A stretch of DNA of 64,000 bases from Hyphomicrobiales bacterium (GCA_900466605.1 UBMU01000029.1:1-64000); one strand, 5' to 3'. Shown: positions 43,352 to 52,689, counted from the first letter of the stretch. The notes: a model not told the origin generated them from the sequence alone. Translations and numbers: made by a program.

Positions 43352-45433
43352 CTAGTACTCCACGAGGGCAGCGATTTTCTGTCTGATGCTTTCAACCGAC
43401 GGCACCGCCCAGTCGAGCAGGGTCGGGTTGTGAGGGCTTGGGATATCGGGCATCGTCAGCCGAGACACCGGCGCGTCGAGATCCATGAAGACCTCGCCGG
43501 CAATAACAGCGGCAATCTCCGCGCCGAAGCCGGCCGTTCCAAGATCCTCGTGTACGATGAGGCAACGCCGTGTGCGACGGACGGACGAAACGACGCTCGC
43601 TCGGTCCCAGGGCATCAATGTACGCAGATCTATGACATCGGCGGAGATGCCTTCGGCGGCCTCCTCGCAGCGCGGAACCATCGCGCCCCAGGTAACAATC
43701 GTAATCGCATCGCCTGTGCGCGTGAACCGCGCCTTGCCAAAGGGAAGGGCGTAATTATCCCCGGGGTAAGGACGGCGCGCCCATTGATGGTCGAGCATGG
43801 CGCGATGTTCAAAGAAAATTACCGGATCGTTGCCGCGCAACGCCGTTCGCAATAACCCGACAGCGTCTTCGGCGTTCGAGGGAACGGCAACCTTCCAGCC
43901 TGGCTGATGGATGAAGGCGACCTCGTTCGTTTGGCTGTGCCATGGATCGCCGCACTTGAAGAAGCCGCCCGGCATGCGCAGTACGACCGGTGCGGCGAAC
44001 CGGTTGTTGGTACGCCATCGGATCGTGCCGCAATCGTTGATCTGTTCTGTCGCAGGCTCGGCATATTTGCGGAACTGGATTTCGGGTACAGGGACCAGGC
44101 CCGCAAGCGCCATGCCGACGGCTCTGCCGACGATGCCTTCTTCCGAGAGCGAAGTATCAAATACCCGTTCCTTGCCGAATTTTTCCTGTAGTCCGAGCGT
44201 CACGGCGTGAACGCCGCCCTTCGGGCCTATGTCTTCGCCGAACAGCACCACACGCTTGTTGATTGCCAATTCGTGTTCCAGCGTGCGCCTGATTGCCGTG
44301 ACCATATTGATGCGCTGGCCGCCTGGAGCCGCCTCATCGCTGCATTCAGGGGCTTGATAACCGTCGCAATGCTGGCCACCCATTGATTGGATCTCGCCGT
44401 CATAGAACACGTGGCGGGTGACGGTTTCGGGAGATGCCACCCCCCGGCCCTCGGCCTCGACCCGCGCCCGTTCTGCGATGTCGCCTGCCTCCTGCCTGCA
44501 GGTCTCCCACTCGTCCGCGCTCAACACCGATGGAACCAGATAGTCCCGCAAGCGGGGCAGCGGGTCACGGGCCCATTCCGCTTTGACAACCGCTTCGCTC
44601 TTGTAGGACTGCGTATCCTGGAAGCTGTGACCTTCCAGCCGCGGGACGCTCAGCCGCAAAAGGGCGGGCATTCGACGTCCACGCACGAAGTCGACGGCTT
44701 GTTGTGTGAGGCGAGCCACATCGCCAGGATTGCTGCCGTCGCCTTCAAAAATGGTGAGGTCACGCCAGCTTGCGAGATTGGCTGCTATGTTCCCACCCGG
44801 CGTCTGCAGATCTGAGGGCACTGAGATCCCGTAACCGTTATCCTCGACGTAGAACAGCATCGGCAGCTTCTGTGTCGTGGCAATCGTCAGCGCCGACCAG
44901 AAGCCATTTGATGCTATTGAACCGTCTCCACCAAGCACGACTGCAATCGCGTCCCGATAGTCCTTCTCTCCGAGCACAGTCGCGTAGTAACGGAGCGCTT
45001 CTGCCCAACCGGCGGTCGGAGTGTATTGGGCGCCGACACCGCCGCACATTGGCAAAGCCGACGCGCCGTTGCGGTTCGGATAGTTAAAGACCACGCCAAT
45101 GTCGCGACCATCGGAATAGCCGCCGGCGCGTCCCATAGCAGAGCCGAGCGCATCGGCCGGGTCAACGCCAAGTGACAGGAGCAGAGGACGTGACCGATAG
45201 TAGCCGCAGGCGGCGTCGTGCCGGTTCGTCAGCTGCAGGCCGAGGATGATCTGCGCCATGTCATGGCCGCGGGCAGAGAATTGATAAAGGACCTTCCTCT
45301 CGGGCACGAGGCGGGTCTCTTCCATCTCGTCGAGAATGCGGGAAAGATGCAGGAGATAGGCGACACGGCGCCAAGCTATTCCGTTATCCGGTGCGTTGCG
45401 CTCGTACATCAAGGTTATTGCTTGCTGCGCCAT
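43352..45433 (-). CDS. Fused E1 alpha-beta 2-oxoacid dehydrogenase
   Basis: A 693-aa protein joining both E1 subunits. The alpha half (about 1-330) has FSARGHDMAQIILGL, YYRSRPLLLSLGV and the thiamine-diphosphate motif GGDGSIASNGFWSALTIA followed by YVEDNGYGIS. The beta half (about 370-693) has LFGEDIGPKGGVHAVTLGL, FDTSLSEEGIVGRAVGMAL and QFRKYAEPATEQI. It decarboxylates a 2-oxoacid and acylates the lipoyl group of the E2 encoded next. Substrate class (branched-chain, acetoin or other) cannot be decided by eye. ATG 45433 has GGAGG five bases upstream; the frame extends four codons to a TTG inside that site. Confidence 0.85.
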   Translation of the reverse strand: MAQQAITLMYERNAPDNGIAWRRVAYLLHLSRILDEMEETRLVPERKVLYQFSARGHDMAQIILGLQLTNRHDAACGYYRSRPLLLSLGVDPADALGSAMGRAGGYSDGRDIGVVFNYPNRNGASALPMCGGVGAQYTPTAGWAEALRYYATVLGEKDYRDAIAVVLGGDGSIASNGFWSALTIATTQKLPMLFYVEDNGYGISVPSDLQTPGGNIAANLASWRDLTIFEGDGSNPGDVARLTQQAVDFVRGRRMPALLRLSVPRLEGHSFQDTQSYKSEAVVKAEWARDPLPRLRDYLVPSVLSADEWETCRQEAGDIAERARVEAEGRGVASPETVTRHVFYDGEIQSMGGQHCDGYQAPECSDEAAPGGQRINMVTAIRRTLEHELAINKRVVLFGEDIGPKGGVHAVTLGLQEKFGKERVFDTSLSEEGIVGRAVGMALAGLVPVPEIQFRKYAEPATEQINDCGTIRWRTNNRFAAPVVLRMPGGFFKCGDPWHSQTNEVAFIHQPGWKVAVPSNAEDAVGLLRTALRGNDPVIFFEHRAMLDHQWARRPYPGDNYALPFGKARFTRTGDAITIVTWGAMVPRCEEAAEGISADVIDLRTLMPWDRASVVSSVRRTRRCLIVHEDLGTAGFGAEIAAVIAGEVFMDLDAPVSRLTMPDIPSPHNPTLLDWAVPSVESIRQKIAALVEY

Positions 45434-45800
45434 CTGATCCTCCAAACATCTGGTCTTTGAGGATTTTAGAGCGGCCGCGGGGAAATTGCTTTTCAGCTTC
45501 TGACCTGAATTTGAGATCTATGAAACATTCATTTCGCAACTGATCTAAACAGCCCGATTTCAATTCGCGTCCGACATGCCGACCGCAAGCCAAGATTTGT
45601 CGGTGTGCGTTCTCTAACGAATCTCCACGCGACCCTGCGCCTGCGTCCGGGATTGGCGATTCAACTGGCCGAGCGCCAACTGATTCCTCTCAGACTGCAT
45701 GTCGAGGTTGCAAATTCTCGATGCCTCATATGCGGATTTGGAAGTGCTCATTTGGTGGGCGATGAGCTATATAATTGTGCATCGAACAAGGAGATATGAG
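45434..45800. other. Divergent promoter region, E1 / DUF1127
   Basis: About 367 bases between the minus-strand E1-E2 operon and the plus-strand DUF1127 gene. A TATAAT (45770-45775) sits 25 bases before the DUF1127 ATG and is probably its -10 box; no good -35 is seen. An AT-rich stretch near 45470-45550 may hold the E1 promoter. Confidence 0.45.
45770..45775 (+). promoter_or_regulatory. Candidate -10 box for the DUF1127 gene
   Basis: TATAAT within TATATAATT, giving a predicted leader of about 20 bases that contains only the AAGGAG ribosome-binding site. The -35 region is not consensus. Confidence 0.45.
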
Positions 45801-45938
45801 ATGAAAATTGGCAGCAGAATCGGAGAATTCCTTCAGCTCCGTAAGGCATACAGGGATCTTTCCAGATTGGACGACGCAGCTCTCAAGGACATCGGTGTGA
45901 CACGTGCAGACATTAAGCGTCTGGTCTACGGTCAGTAA
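45801..45938 (+). CDS. DUF1127 (YjiS-like) small protein, 45 aa
   Basis: A 45-aa basic protein with the DUF1127 core YRDLSRLDDAALKDIGVTRADI. Alphaproteobacterial members of this family are small, abundant and often stress-induced; some bind RNA and affect phosphate or stationary-phase physiology. ATG 45801 is chosen because AAGGAG stands at ideal spacing and the family starts here; the longer frame from 45699 has no family content. Followed within 25 bases by a strong terminator, so it is a monocistronic gene. Confidence 0.85.
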   Translation: MKIGSRIGEFLQLRKAYRDLSRLDDAALKDIGVTRADIKRLVYGQ

Positions 45939-45962
45939 GACCAGCCAAGACTGATACGCCAG

Positions 45963-45985
45963 GGCCCGCATCGCGGGCCTTTGTT
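45963..45985 (+). terminator. Rho-independent terminator of the DUF1127 gene
   Basis: GGCCCGC (45963-45969) pairs with GCGGGCC (45973-45979) around a three-base loop, followed by TTTGTTGTTT. It lies 24 bases after the stop codon. Confidence 0.8.
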
Positions 45986-46191
45986 GTTTATGGGGACGCG
46001 TGGCCTGGACGGTTCCTTCCGTGTGCAGTTCATGCAGTTTGGCCCTGGTTCCAAGGACGGTTTGATCGCGGTCGCAGAACGGCATCCGACTTGCTTGTCG
46101 TCTGTGGGCAACAGCAGAGCGACCGTTATTCGAGATCGGGCGCTCTGCGGTGCCGTTATCCGTAAGAAGCCTCATTTGCACCGGTTCCCGC

Positions 46192-46581
46192 ATGAACAAG
46201 ACCTTCAATCCGCCCGCCGTCAGAAAGCCGTTTGGCAACTACAATCACGGTCTCCTCGTGCCCGCGGGTGCGTCATTGCTCGTGACATCAGGTCAGCTCG
46301 GCATTGGTACGGATGACATCATACCCGATGAAGTTACAGCTCAGGCCGAGCTGTGCTTCGAGGCGATAGGGGCAATCCTGAAAGAAGCGGGCATGAGTTT
46401 TGCCGACGTCATTCGCATTTCGGGCTTCGTCACCAAGCGCGAGGATTTTCCAGCCTACATGGCCGTGCGCGACCGCTATACATCGGACCCTAAGCCCGTT
46501 TCGACGCTCATTGTTGTTGGCGGCTTTACGCGACCCGAGTTCCTCGTCGAGGTAGAGGTCACGGCGGCCAAGGTGATCTGA
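46192..46581 (+). CDS. RidA family protein (YjgF/YER057c/UK114)
   Basis: A 129-aa protein of the RidA superfamily. It has LLVTSGQLGIGTDD, a mid region ELCFEAIGAILKEAGMSFADVI and the C-terminal conserved VGGFTRPEFLVEVEVTA. RidA hydrolyses reactive enamines/imines made by PLP enzymes and amine-oxidising enzymes; some paralogues belong to catabolic pathways. The usual catalytic Arg region (C-terminal R-P-x-x-L-V-E-V-E) is preserved. ATG 46192 gives the family start. Convergent with the quinone reductase gene and possibly related to the amine and heterocycle catabolism on both sides. Confidence 0.85.
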   Translation: MNKTFNPPAVRKPFGNYNHGLLVPAGASLLVTSGQLGIGTDDIIPDEVTAQAELCFEAIGAILKEAGMSFADVIRISGFVTKREDFPAYMAVRDRYTSDPKPVSTLIVVGGFTRPEFLVEVEVTAAKVI

Positions 46582-46635
46582 CCAACGGTTTGTCTTATCG
46601 GGTCCCGGCTCGGCGGCATACTCCGCCCACGAGCG

Positions 46636-47217
46636 TCAAAACCTCTCCATTGCGGACTTCACCCTGCCGAGAAAAGCCGCACGCGTCTCTTCCGTGCAAT
46701 TGTTCATGTCGTAGTGGGCCAGAAACGTTACCGGACGAACCGGATTGATCTGTGCACGAAGCACCCGTTTGACGATCTTCTTCGGCGGATTTCCGGCAAC
46801 AAAGGCGCGCAAGGGTGTCGCGCCGTAGGTTAAAACTGCGCCAAGTTTGCGGATGTGGCGTAAGCGGGATTCGACCTTGCCATCGACAAGCTCGAAGGAA
46901 ACGCCAGGCAGCCAGACGCGGTCGAAATAGCCCTTCAGAATTGCCGGGAAACCGAAGTTCCAGACGGGCGTGACGATTACCAGCCCCTCGGCTCGTTTCA
47001 GCCGTTCGACATAACCCTCCACCAACTCCATGTTCTCGGGATAGTCGTGATAGATCAGCCGATCGCGACGCGACAGTACAGGGTCGAAATTCTCTGCATA
47101 GAGATTGCAGTCATCGACCTCGTGCCCCGCCTTCGTTAAGCTCTCGAGCGTCTGTTGATAGAGCGCGGCGCCATAGCTCGACTCCACTGGATGCGAATGA
47201 AGAACGAGAACCCTCAT
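46636..47217 (-). CDS. NAD(P)H:quinone oxidoreductase, flavodoxin-like (NQO family)
   Basis: A 193-aa flavoprotein. The N-terminus MRVLVLHSHPVESSYGAAL is the FMN/FAD phosphate-binding loop of the NQO1/MdaB group. GLVIVTPVWNFGFPAILKGYFDRVWLPG is the strongly conserved second signature. It reduces quinones or other acceptors by two electrons with NAD(P)H in the cytosol. It overlaps the end of the FAD-oxidase gene by four bases (47214-47217), so it is the last gene of the ABC-amidohydrolase-oxidase operon and may recycle electrons or detoxify a product of that pathway. Confidence 0.85.
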   Translation of the reverse strand: MRVLVLHSHPVESSYGAALYQQTLESLTKAGHEVDDCNLYAENFDPVLSRRDRLIYHDYPENMELVEGYVERLKRAEGLVIVTPVWNFGFPAILKGYFDRVWLPGVSFELVDGKVESRLRHIRKLGAVLTYGATPLRAFVAGNPPKKIVKRVLRAQINPVRPVTFLAHYDMNNCTEETRAAFLGRVKSAMERF

Positions 47218-48623
47218 GAGGCCTCCATGACGGCGGCTAGGCCGGGGAAAAGGTAGTTCTCGCCTGAGGAAAAATCGAAGTTCGGGTTCTCCCAGGCAAT
47301 CATCTTGCCGGGATTGAGCAGTCCTTGAGGATCTGTCTCATGCTTAAAGGCCAGTTGGACCTTGTCTGTTTGCTTCATCCCGCCTTCTTCCAGCGTGTAG
47401 CGATGCGGGTTGAATATCGGGCAACCGTGGTCCTGATGGATCTTTATGATTTCTTCCAGCCGTTCCTCGCTCGTGTAGCGAACCAGCGGAAGACCGGCAC
47501 ACTGGATCTGGCCGTCGAACTTGATGAATTCCAGATGGCCGGGGACCTCGTCGCCAAAGATCTGGACCATCTTTTCGACCTTCGTCACATGATCGGGGCT
47601 GGGATACTGGACTTGCAAGTAGGTAAAGGCGGGATCGACCTTGAGGGCGCGAAGCGTCGTATGGTTCCAGGCAAGCTCATATGCGTGCGGAATGCCCTTC
47701 ATGCTCTCGACCTTGTCGGAGCGGAAAATGATCTCGCCTTTCTGTGCCCCGGTGAATGCTACAAATGCATCCATCGAATGCGGTGCGATCATCAACACGA
47801 CGACAGACTGCCCCTGGCGGATGTACGGCTTGTGTCGGGTGAAATACGCATGCGGGATGGGGGCGGCGATCGGCGCGATTTCCTTGACAAGAATGCCGTT
47901 GCATTTTGCAAGCGCGTCCGAGTAACGAACGGCCGCCATGAAGTCGTCGTACCCCACCAACACGTCAACCCAATCATAGGTTGGTGCAAGCGGCATCTCG
48001 ATTTCCGTGATGATGCCGTTCGTACCATAGGCATGGCTGACTTTCTGAAGATCCCAGCCGGTCAGATCTAGAATCCGTGGCTCTGCTTCCATTGTGACGA
48101 CACGAAGCCGGATGATGTTGCCGATGTCGCGCAATCCGCCCCATGTGATCGATCCAACGCCGCCCGAACCGCCAGCGATGAACCCACCGATTGTTGCCGT
48201 CTGCGCAGTCGATGGATGAAAGCGAAGTTCCTGCCCGGAATGAGCCTTGGTCTGTTTGTCGAGCTGGGCAATGACGATGCCCGGCTCGCAGATCACCCGG
48301 CCGGGATGGATCGCCTTGATCTTATCCATTGCTGCGAGATTGAGGACGATCCCACCGGAGAGAGGCATCGCCTGGCCATAGTTTCCGGTACCTGCCCCGC
48401 GGGGCGTTACCGGAGCGCCATGAGCGAAGGCGACCTTTAGCGTCTGCATTACCTCGGCTTCGTTTTTGGGTGTCACGACGAGATCGGCGGTCACTCCGTC
48501 GAGCTGAGCCTTCAGGATTGGCGAATACCAGTAGAAATCGCGGCTCTTCTGACGGACGAGCGCCGGGTTGTCTTCTACGGCCAGTCCTTCGAGTTCTTTT
48601 TTGATCTTCTGATAGTCTGGCAT
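47214..48623 (-). CDS. FAD-linked oxidase, GlcD/D-lactate dehydrogenase type
   Basis: A 469-aa protein with the PCMH FAD-binding domain: TPRGAGTGNYGQAMPLSGGIVLNL and FIAGGSGGVGSITWGGLRD. The C-terminal FAD-oxidase domain ends with a typical LLNPGKMIAWENP stretch. Family members oxidise 2-hydroxyacids or other substrates, passing electrons to quinone or an acceptor. The substrate is unknown; the context is a nitrogen-heterocycle-like catabolic operon. ATG 48623 (MPDYQKIKKELEG) follows GGAG and is one base from the stop of the amidohydrolase gene, pointing to translational coupling. Confidence 0.82.
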   Translation of the reverse strand: MPDYQKIKKELEGLAVEDNPALVRQKSRDFYWYSPILKAQLDGVTADLVVTPKNEAEVMQTLKVAFAHGAPVTPRGAGTGNYGQAMPLSGGIVLNLAAMDKIKAIHPGRVICEPGIVIAQLDKQTKAHSGQELRFHPSTAQTATIGGFIAGGSGGVGSITWGGLRDIGNIIRLRVVTMEAEPRILDLTGWDLQKVSHAYGTNGIITEIEMPLAPTYDWVDVLVGYDDFMAAVRYSDALAKCNGILVKEIAPIAAPIPHAYFTRHKPYIRQGQSVVVLMIAPHSMDAFVAFTGAQKGEIIFRSDKVESMKGIPHAYELAWNHTTLRALKVDPAFTYLQVQYPSPDHVTKVEKMVQIFGDEVPGHLEFIKFDGQIQCAGLPLVRYTSEERLEEIIKIHQDHGCPIFNPHRYTLEEGGMKQTDKVQLAFKHETDPQGLLNPGKMIAWENPNFDFSSGENYLFPGLAAVMEAS

Positions 48624-48624
48624 G

Positions 48625-49938
48625 TCAGGCTCCAACGACGCTATCGAGTTCACGGTAATCTGGCAGACTCCGATCGGTCACTTTGCCGCGGCGTAGCACC
48701 ACGCGGTCAGACTGAGGACGGGAAAGGAATTCACTCCAGCGACGCGCACTGAAGAGAACCAGATCGGCAGGCCTGCCGACGCCTAGACGCCCCATATCGG
48801 GCCGAGCGGCTATATCGGCAGGCGAGGTGGTCACGACACGCGCAGCTAAATCGAGCGGGTGATCGAGATGAAGAATGCGCACGGCCTCGCGAAACACCTC
48901 GACAGCATCGAGGTCGCCGTAGGCATAGAAAGGATCACGCGTATTGTCTGATGCAACGGCGGTTGCCACGCCTGCGGCCGCAAGCTCCTTGAACAGTGTG
49001 ACACCGCGCCAGCGAGGCGTGCGACCGGGGTAGCGATCCTGCAAGTATGCGTTACACATCGGCAGCGAGATAATAGAGATGCCAGCCTTGGCGACGAGTT
49101 CCACCGTGCGCTTTGCGATGCAATCGTCCTGCCTTGCGAGTGAACAGCAATGGCCTGCAGTGACCTTGCCAGCAAAGCCGTTTCGAAGGACGGCCTCGGC
49201 GATGGCCCTCAAGGTCCCAGCGCCTGGATCGTCGGTCTCATCGACATGAAGATCAACGTCGAGACCATTCTTGTCGGCAGTACGCAAGAGAATATCTAAC
49301 TGCGACGGAAGGCTCGGGGCCATCTTGGTGACACCACCGATGAGGCCACCCGCCCTTCGAATGACCGAGACGAGATCGGCGAAGTAGACCTCATCGACCA
49401 TATCGTCCATCGGGAAGAGGGCAACGGCCTGTAGTGCGATCTTGTCCCTCCAGGCTTCCCGCACCTCTGAAAAGACTTCAAAGGAGATGCGATGCTGGGG
49501 AGCGACCGAATCAAGGTGTGTGCGGATTAGGCTCGTGCCGTGCGCGTAGGCCGACCGCAGGGAAAACTCCATGCGCTTGCGCACATCATCGGCCGACCAA
49601 TTGGCTTCGCGGTCCGCGCCGACTGCCTGGAGCGCGCCCTTGAAGGTTCCGTCCGGATTGCTGTTGCGCGCCCATATGTGCCCCTTGTCGAGGTGGGTGT
49701 GAACATCGGCGAAGCAGGGCCATACCATGCCGTCGCGTAGGTCGGACTTTGGAAATTCCGGTGGGGCGCTGCCAGGGGGCAGGATTGCGGCGACGAGACC
49801 ATCGGCAATGAGGAGGTCGGCGCGTACCAGTCCCTCATTGGTGGGTGCAGTGTAGCCCTCGACTGCGACAGCCGGCAGCGTCGCATTGCTCAAAGCAAAA
49901 CGACCGGCGTTCGGCGGCGACATGAATGAGTAGGTCAT
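48625..49938 (-). CDS. Cytosine deaminase-like amidohydrolase
   Basis: A 437-aa metal-dependent hydrolase of the CodA-like branch. The first metal motif is ADVHTHLDKGHIWARN (His80, His82). HVDETDDPGAGTLRAIA, TAGHCCSLAR and ASDNTRDPFYAYGD supply the other conserved ligands. CodA-type enzymes deaminate cytosine, isoguanine or creatinine; the natural substrate here is not determined. ATG 49938 overlaps the stop of the permease gene (49938-49940). The much longer open frame to 50661 runs through the permease gene and lacks family content. Confidence 0.82.
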   Translation of the reverse strand: MTYSFMSPPNAGRFALSNATLPAVAVEGYTAPTNEGLVRADLLIADGLVAAILPPGSAPPEFPKSDLRDGMVWPCFADVHTHLDKGHIWARNSNPDGTFKGALQAVGADREANWSADDVRKRMEFSLRSAYAHGTSLIRTHLDSVAPQHRISFEVFSEVREAWRDKIALQAVALFPMDDMVDEVYFADLVSVIRRAGGLIGGVTKMAPSLPSQLDILLRTADKNGLDVDLHVDETDDPGAGTLRAIAEAVLRNGFAGKVTAGHCCSLARQDDCIAKRTVELVAKAGISIISLPMCNAYLQDRYPGRTPRWRGVTLFKELAAAGVATAVASDNTRDPFYAYGDLDAVEVFREAVRILHLDHPLDLAARVVTTSPADIAARPDMGRLGVGRPADLVLFSARRWSEFLSRPQSDRVVLRRGKVTDRSLPDYRELDSVVGA

Positions 49939-50783
49939 CAATTCTCCCGCTTGAGGCTGCTCTCGTGCCAGCGGTGCAGGCTGAGCCAGGAAATGAAGGA
50001 GGTGACTGCAAAGATCGCGACGCCGAGCAGCGAGAGCATCAGCAGGGCCGCAAACAAGCGGGGAATGTTCATGCGGTATTGCGCCTCCAGGAGCCTGAAG
50101 GCGAGGCCGGAACCAGCACCGGCCGAACCGGCCGCAAACTCGGCCACTACCGCAGCGATCAGCGCGAGCCCACCGCCAATACGAAGACCGGTCATGAAAT
50201 AGGGCTGGGCCGCAGGGAGCTTGAGATAGAGAAGTGTCTGCCAACGCGAAGCGCCGTAGAGCTCGAAGAGATTGATCAGATTGTGATCGACGCTCTTCAG
50301 GCCCTGCACCATGTTGGATAGAATTGGGAAGAAGGCGACGAGGAAGGCGCAGATCAGAAGTGCAACTTGCGTCGAGGGCGCGTAGATCAGGATCAAAGGC
50401 GAAATGGCTACGATCGGCGTGACCTGCAAGATGACCGCAAGCGGGTAAAACGCGATCTCGATCCATCGCGACTGCACCAGGAAAATCGCAAATCCCACTC
50501 CACCCACAAGGGCCAGCATCAGCGACAGGAAAGTTATCTTTGCTGTCACCCAGAGCGCTGGTGCAAGCGTGCCCCAATCGCTTATGAAGGCACCAGCCAC
50601 GGCGGCAGGACCTGGAAGAATGTAGGGGGGGACGCCGGAAAGCTTGACGAACAGGCCCCACACCGCAACCAGAACCGCAACCGTAATGAACGGAACCGCA
50701 ATCCTCAGGGCAAGGTCACGACGCCTTGCTGTCAACGGGATTGGCAGTGGCGTCGCCGGAAGGTCGGCAATATCCGTGCTCAT
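49938..50783 (-). CDS. ABC transporter permease (NMT1/TauC-type system)
   Basis: A 281-aa inner membrane protein with about six hydrophobic segments and the BPD permease cytoplasmic loop (ELYGASRWQTLLYLKLPAAQPYFMTGLRIG). It belongs to the nitrate/sulfonate/pyrimidine-precursor group. It forms the channel with the ATPase encoded just upstream (four-base overlap at 50780-50783) and receives substrate from the NMT1-like binding protein. The solute is probably the substrate of the cytosine-deaminase-like and creatininase-like enzymes of the same regulon. Confidence 0.88.
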   Translation of the reverse strand: MSTDIADLPATPLPIPLTARRRDLALRIAVPFITVAVLVAVWGLFVKLSGVPPYILPGPAAVAGAFISDWGTLAPALWVTAKITFLSLMLALVGGVGFAIFLVQSRWIEIAFYPLAVILQVTPIVAISPLILIYAPSTQVALLICAFLVAFFPILSNMVQGLKSVDHNLINLFELYGASRWQTLLYLKLPAAQPYFMTGLRIGGGLALIAAVVAEFAAGSAGAGSGLAFRLLEAQYRMNIPRLFAALLMLSLLGVAIFAVTSFISWLSLHRWHESSLKREN

Positions 50784-51625
50784 CCCTTATCCTCCTTTGC
50801 AGCGTTAATGGCGCCGATCAACGAGCGTGATACCGTTTCACAGGCCTGGCGATACTCTTCCGAGGTGCGGTAGTAGGCGTCGCGCTCGAGGCTGGTCACG
50901 AGAGGCAGGTCGGCATGGACCCGACCGGGGCGGGCTTTCATGACGACGATGCGGTTCGACAGATAGGCTGACTCGTAGACCGAGTGGGTGACGAAAATCA
51001 CCGTTATGCCCGTGTCCTTCCAGAGACGCAGCACGTCGTCGTTCAGCTTCTGTCTCGTGATCTCGTCAAGGGCTGCAAAAGGTTCGTCCATCAACAGGAG
51101 CTTTGGCTTGGTAACGAGGGCACGCGCAATCGACACGCGCATCTTCATGCCGCCGGAGAGCTCGCGGGGATAGGCTTCGGCAAAATCCTGCAGACCGACG
51201 GTTGTTAGCGCGCTCATTATCTGATCGCGCGCAGCTGCCTTTGGAATGCCGCGTAGCTTCAACGGCAGATGGACGTTGCCGAAGACGTTCTTCCACGGCA
51301 TCAACGTCGGCTCTTGGAAGACGAAACTGATATCGCCTTCCGGCAGGCCCCTGGCGTTGATGCGGGAGCTTGGCCAGTCGATCTTCCCCGAAGAGATGTC
51401 GCCGAGACCGGCAATGATTCGCAGTGCCGTAGATTTGCCGCAGCCGGACGGGCCAAGCAGGCTGATGAATTCGCCGCTTTCCACCGTCAGTGACATCCCT
51501 GACAAGGCGATGGTGCCGCTGGAAAAGACCTTTGATACCGATTGCATGGAGACAAGCGGTCTCTTGCGCACGTCCTTGCTTGGCGAGGTCTGAGCTGAGG
51601 CTCGAAGCATCCTGTCTCTTTTCAT
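50780..51625 (-). CDS. ABC transporter ATP-binding protein
   Basis: A 281-aa cytosolic ATPase with Walker A GPSGCGKST, Q-loop FVFQEPTLMPW, signature LSGGMKMRVSIARAL, Walker B LLLMDEPFAALDE and the H-loop VTHSVYES. It is of the SsuB/TauB/ThiZ-like group and energises the permease encoded immediately downstream. The N-terminal 25 residues (KRDRMLRASAQTSPSK) look unconserved; an internal ATG at 51610 is an alternative start. Third in line behind the binding-protein gene, which ends 48 bases upstream. Confidence 0.9.
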   Translation of the reverse strand: MKRDRMLRASAQTSPSKDVRKRPLVSMQSVSKVFSSGTIALSGMSLTVESGEFISLLGPSGCGKSTALRIIAGLGDISSGKIDWPSSRINARGLPEGDISFVFQEPTLMPWKNVFGNVHLPLKLRGIPKAAARDQIMSALTTVGLQDFAEAYPRELSGGMKMRVSIARALVTKPKLLLMDEPFAALDEITRQKLNDDVLRLWKDTGITVIFVTHSVYESAYLSNRIVVMKARPGRVHADLPLVTSLERDAYYRTSEEYRQACETVSRSLIGAINAAKEDKG

Positions 51626-51672
51626 GATGTGGGCCGACCTGCCGCCTGACGGGGCAGGTCAAAGCTAAGGCG

Positions 51673-52689
51673 CTATTTCTTCAGTGCCATGCCGACGCCT
51701 TTGCAGACGAATTTCGTCGTGTAGGCCTTCGTATAGTCAGTGTCGGCCTTGAAGACCTTGATGCCGACCATCTCAGCGAAGAACTTCTTGTAGTGCTCGT
51801 CGGTGATGCAGCCGATGCCCTTGTCGGTTGCGTCACCGGATTCGACAATGCCGTACTCTTTGAGCTTGGCGATCGAATAGGCGATCTGGCCATCCGTCAT
51901 TTCCGGATTGTCCTTCTTGATCAGCTCGTTGGCCTTGGAATTGTCGCCATAGAGATAGTCGTACCAACCCTCGATCGAGGCATCGACAAAACGCTGCACG
52001 ACGTCCGACTTGGTATCGATCATCGACTGCGTCGTGGTGATCATTGTGGAGTAGGGGGAGTAGCCGTTGTCAGCGAGGAGAAACACCTTCGGTTCCCAGC
52101 CGGTCTGCTTCTGGATTTCGTAGGGCTCGGAGGTCAGGTACCCCTGCTGTCCAGATTCCTTGTCTGCCAGGAACGGGCCGGGGTTGAAGTTGTATGGCTT
52201 GTATTGCTCGTCCTTGAAGCCCTTGTAGTTCGCTTTCATCCACTCGAAGTAGGTCAGATAGCCGTCCTTGCCGAGAAACAGCGTTTTCAGCTTTGAAAGA
52301 TCCTCGAATGTCTCGATGCCAGCGTCCGGATGCGCGATCAGAACCTGAGGGTCTTTCTGGAAGATTGCAGCAACGTCAACGAGCGGGATACCCTGCTCGA
52401 CTGCCGAGAGTTCGCTCTGTGGGCCGCCCATGTAGAAGTCAATCTTGCCGGAGATCAGCAGTGCACCGTTTGCCGCGTTGGGCCCACCTTGTACGATCGT
52501 AACGTCGAGTCCGTGCTTGGCATATGTGCCATCGGCGACGGCCTGATAGAAGCCGCCATGCTCTGCTTGCGCGAGCCAGTTTGTTCCATAGCTGACTTTA
52601 TCGAGCGCATAGCCAGGGGCTGCGAGCGTAAACGCGCATCCCAATCCCCAAGCCGCGGTAAATGCCATACTCTTCAATGTGTTGGACAT
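51673..52689 (-). CDS. ABC transporter substrate-binding protein, NMT1/THI5-like
   Basis: A 338-aa periplasmic protein. The signal peptide is at residues 1 to about 28 (FTAAWGLGCAFTLAAPGYA), followed by a NMT1-type fold (VSYGTNWLAQAEHGGFYQAVADG, GLDVTIVQGGPNAANGALLISGKIDF). Relatives bind pyrimidine precursors of thiamine, nitrate or sulfonates; the YGTNW-AEHGGFYQA region is characteristic of the pyrimidine/riboflavin-type binders. First gene of the minus-strand operon reaching to 46636. A 38-bp element shared with the creatininase promoter region lies 81 bases upstream of its start codon. Confidence 0.85.
   Translation of the reverse strand: MSNTLKSMAFTAAWGLGCAFTLAAPGYALDKVSYGTNWLAQAEHGGFYQAVADGTYAKHGLDVTIVQGGPNAANGALLISGKIDFYMGGPQSELSAVEQGIPLVDVAAIFQKDPQVLIAHPDAGIETFEDLSKLKTLFLGKDGYLTYFEWMKANYKGFKDEQYKPYNFNPGPFLADKESGQQGYLTSEPYEIQKQTGWEPKVFLLADNGYSPYSTMITTTQSMIDTKSDVVQRFVDASIEGWYDYLYGDNSKANELIKKDNPEMTDGQIAYSIAKLKEYGIVESGDATDKGIGCITDEHYKKFFAEMVGIKVFKADTDYTKAYTTKFVCKGVGMALKK

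Noticed and set aside
49939..50661. Long 5' extension of the cytosine-deaminase-like frame
   Set aside because: It runs entirely through the ABC permease gene in another frame and has no family content; the start at 49938 gives the normal length.
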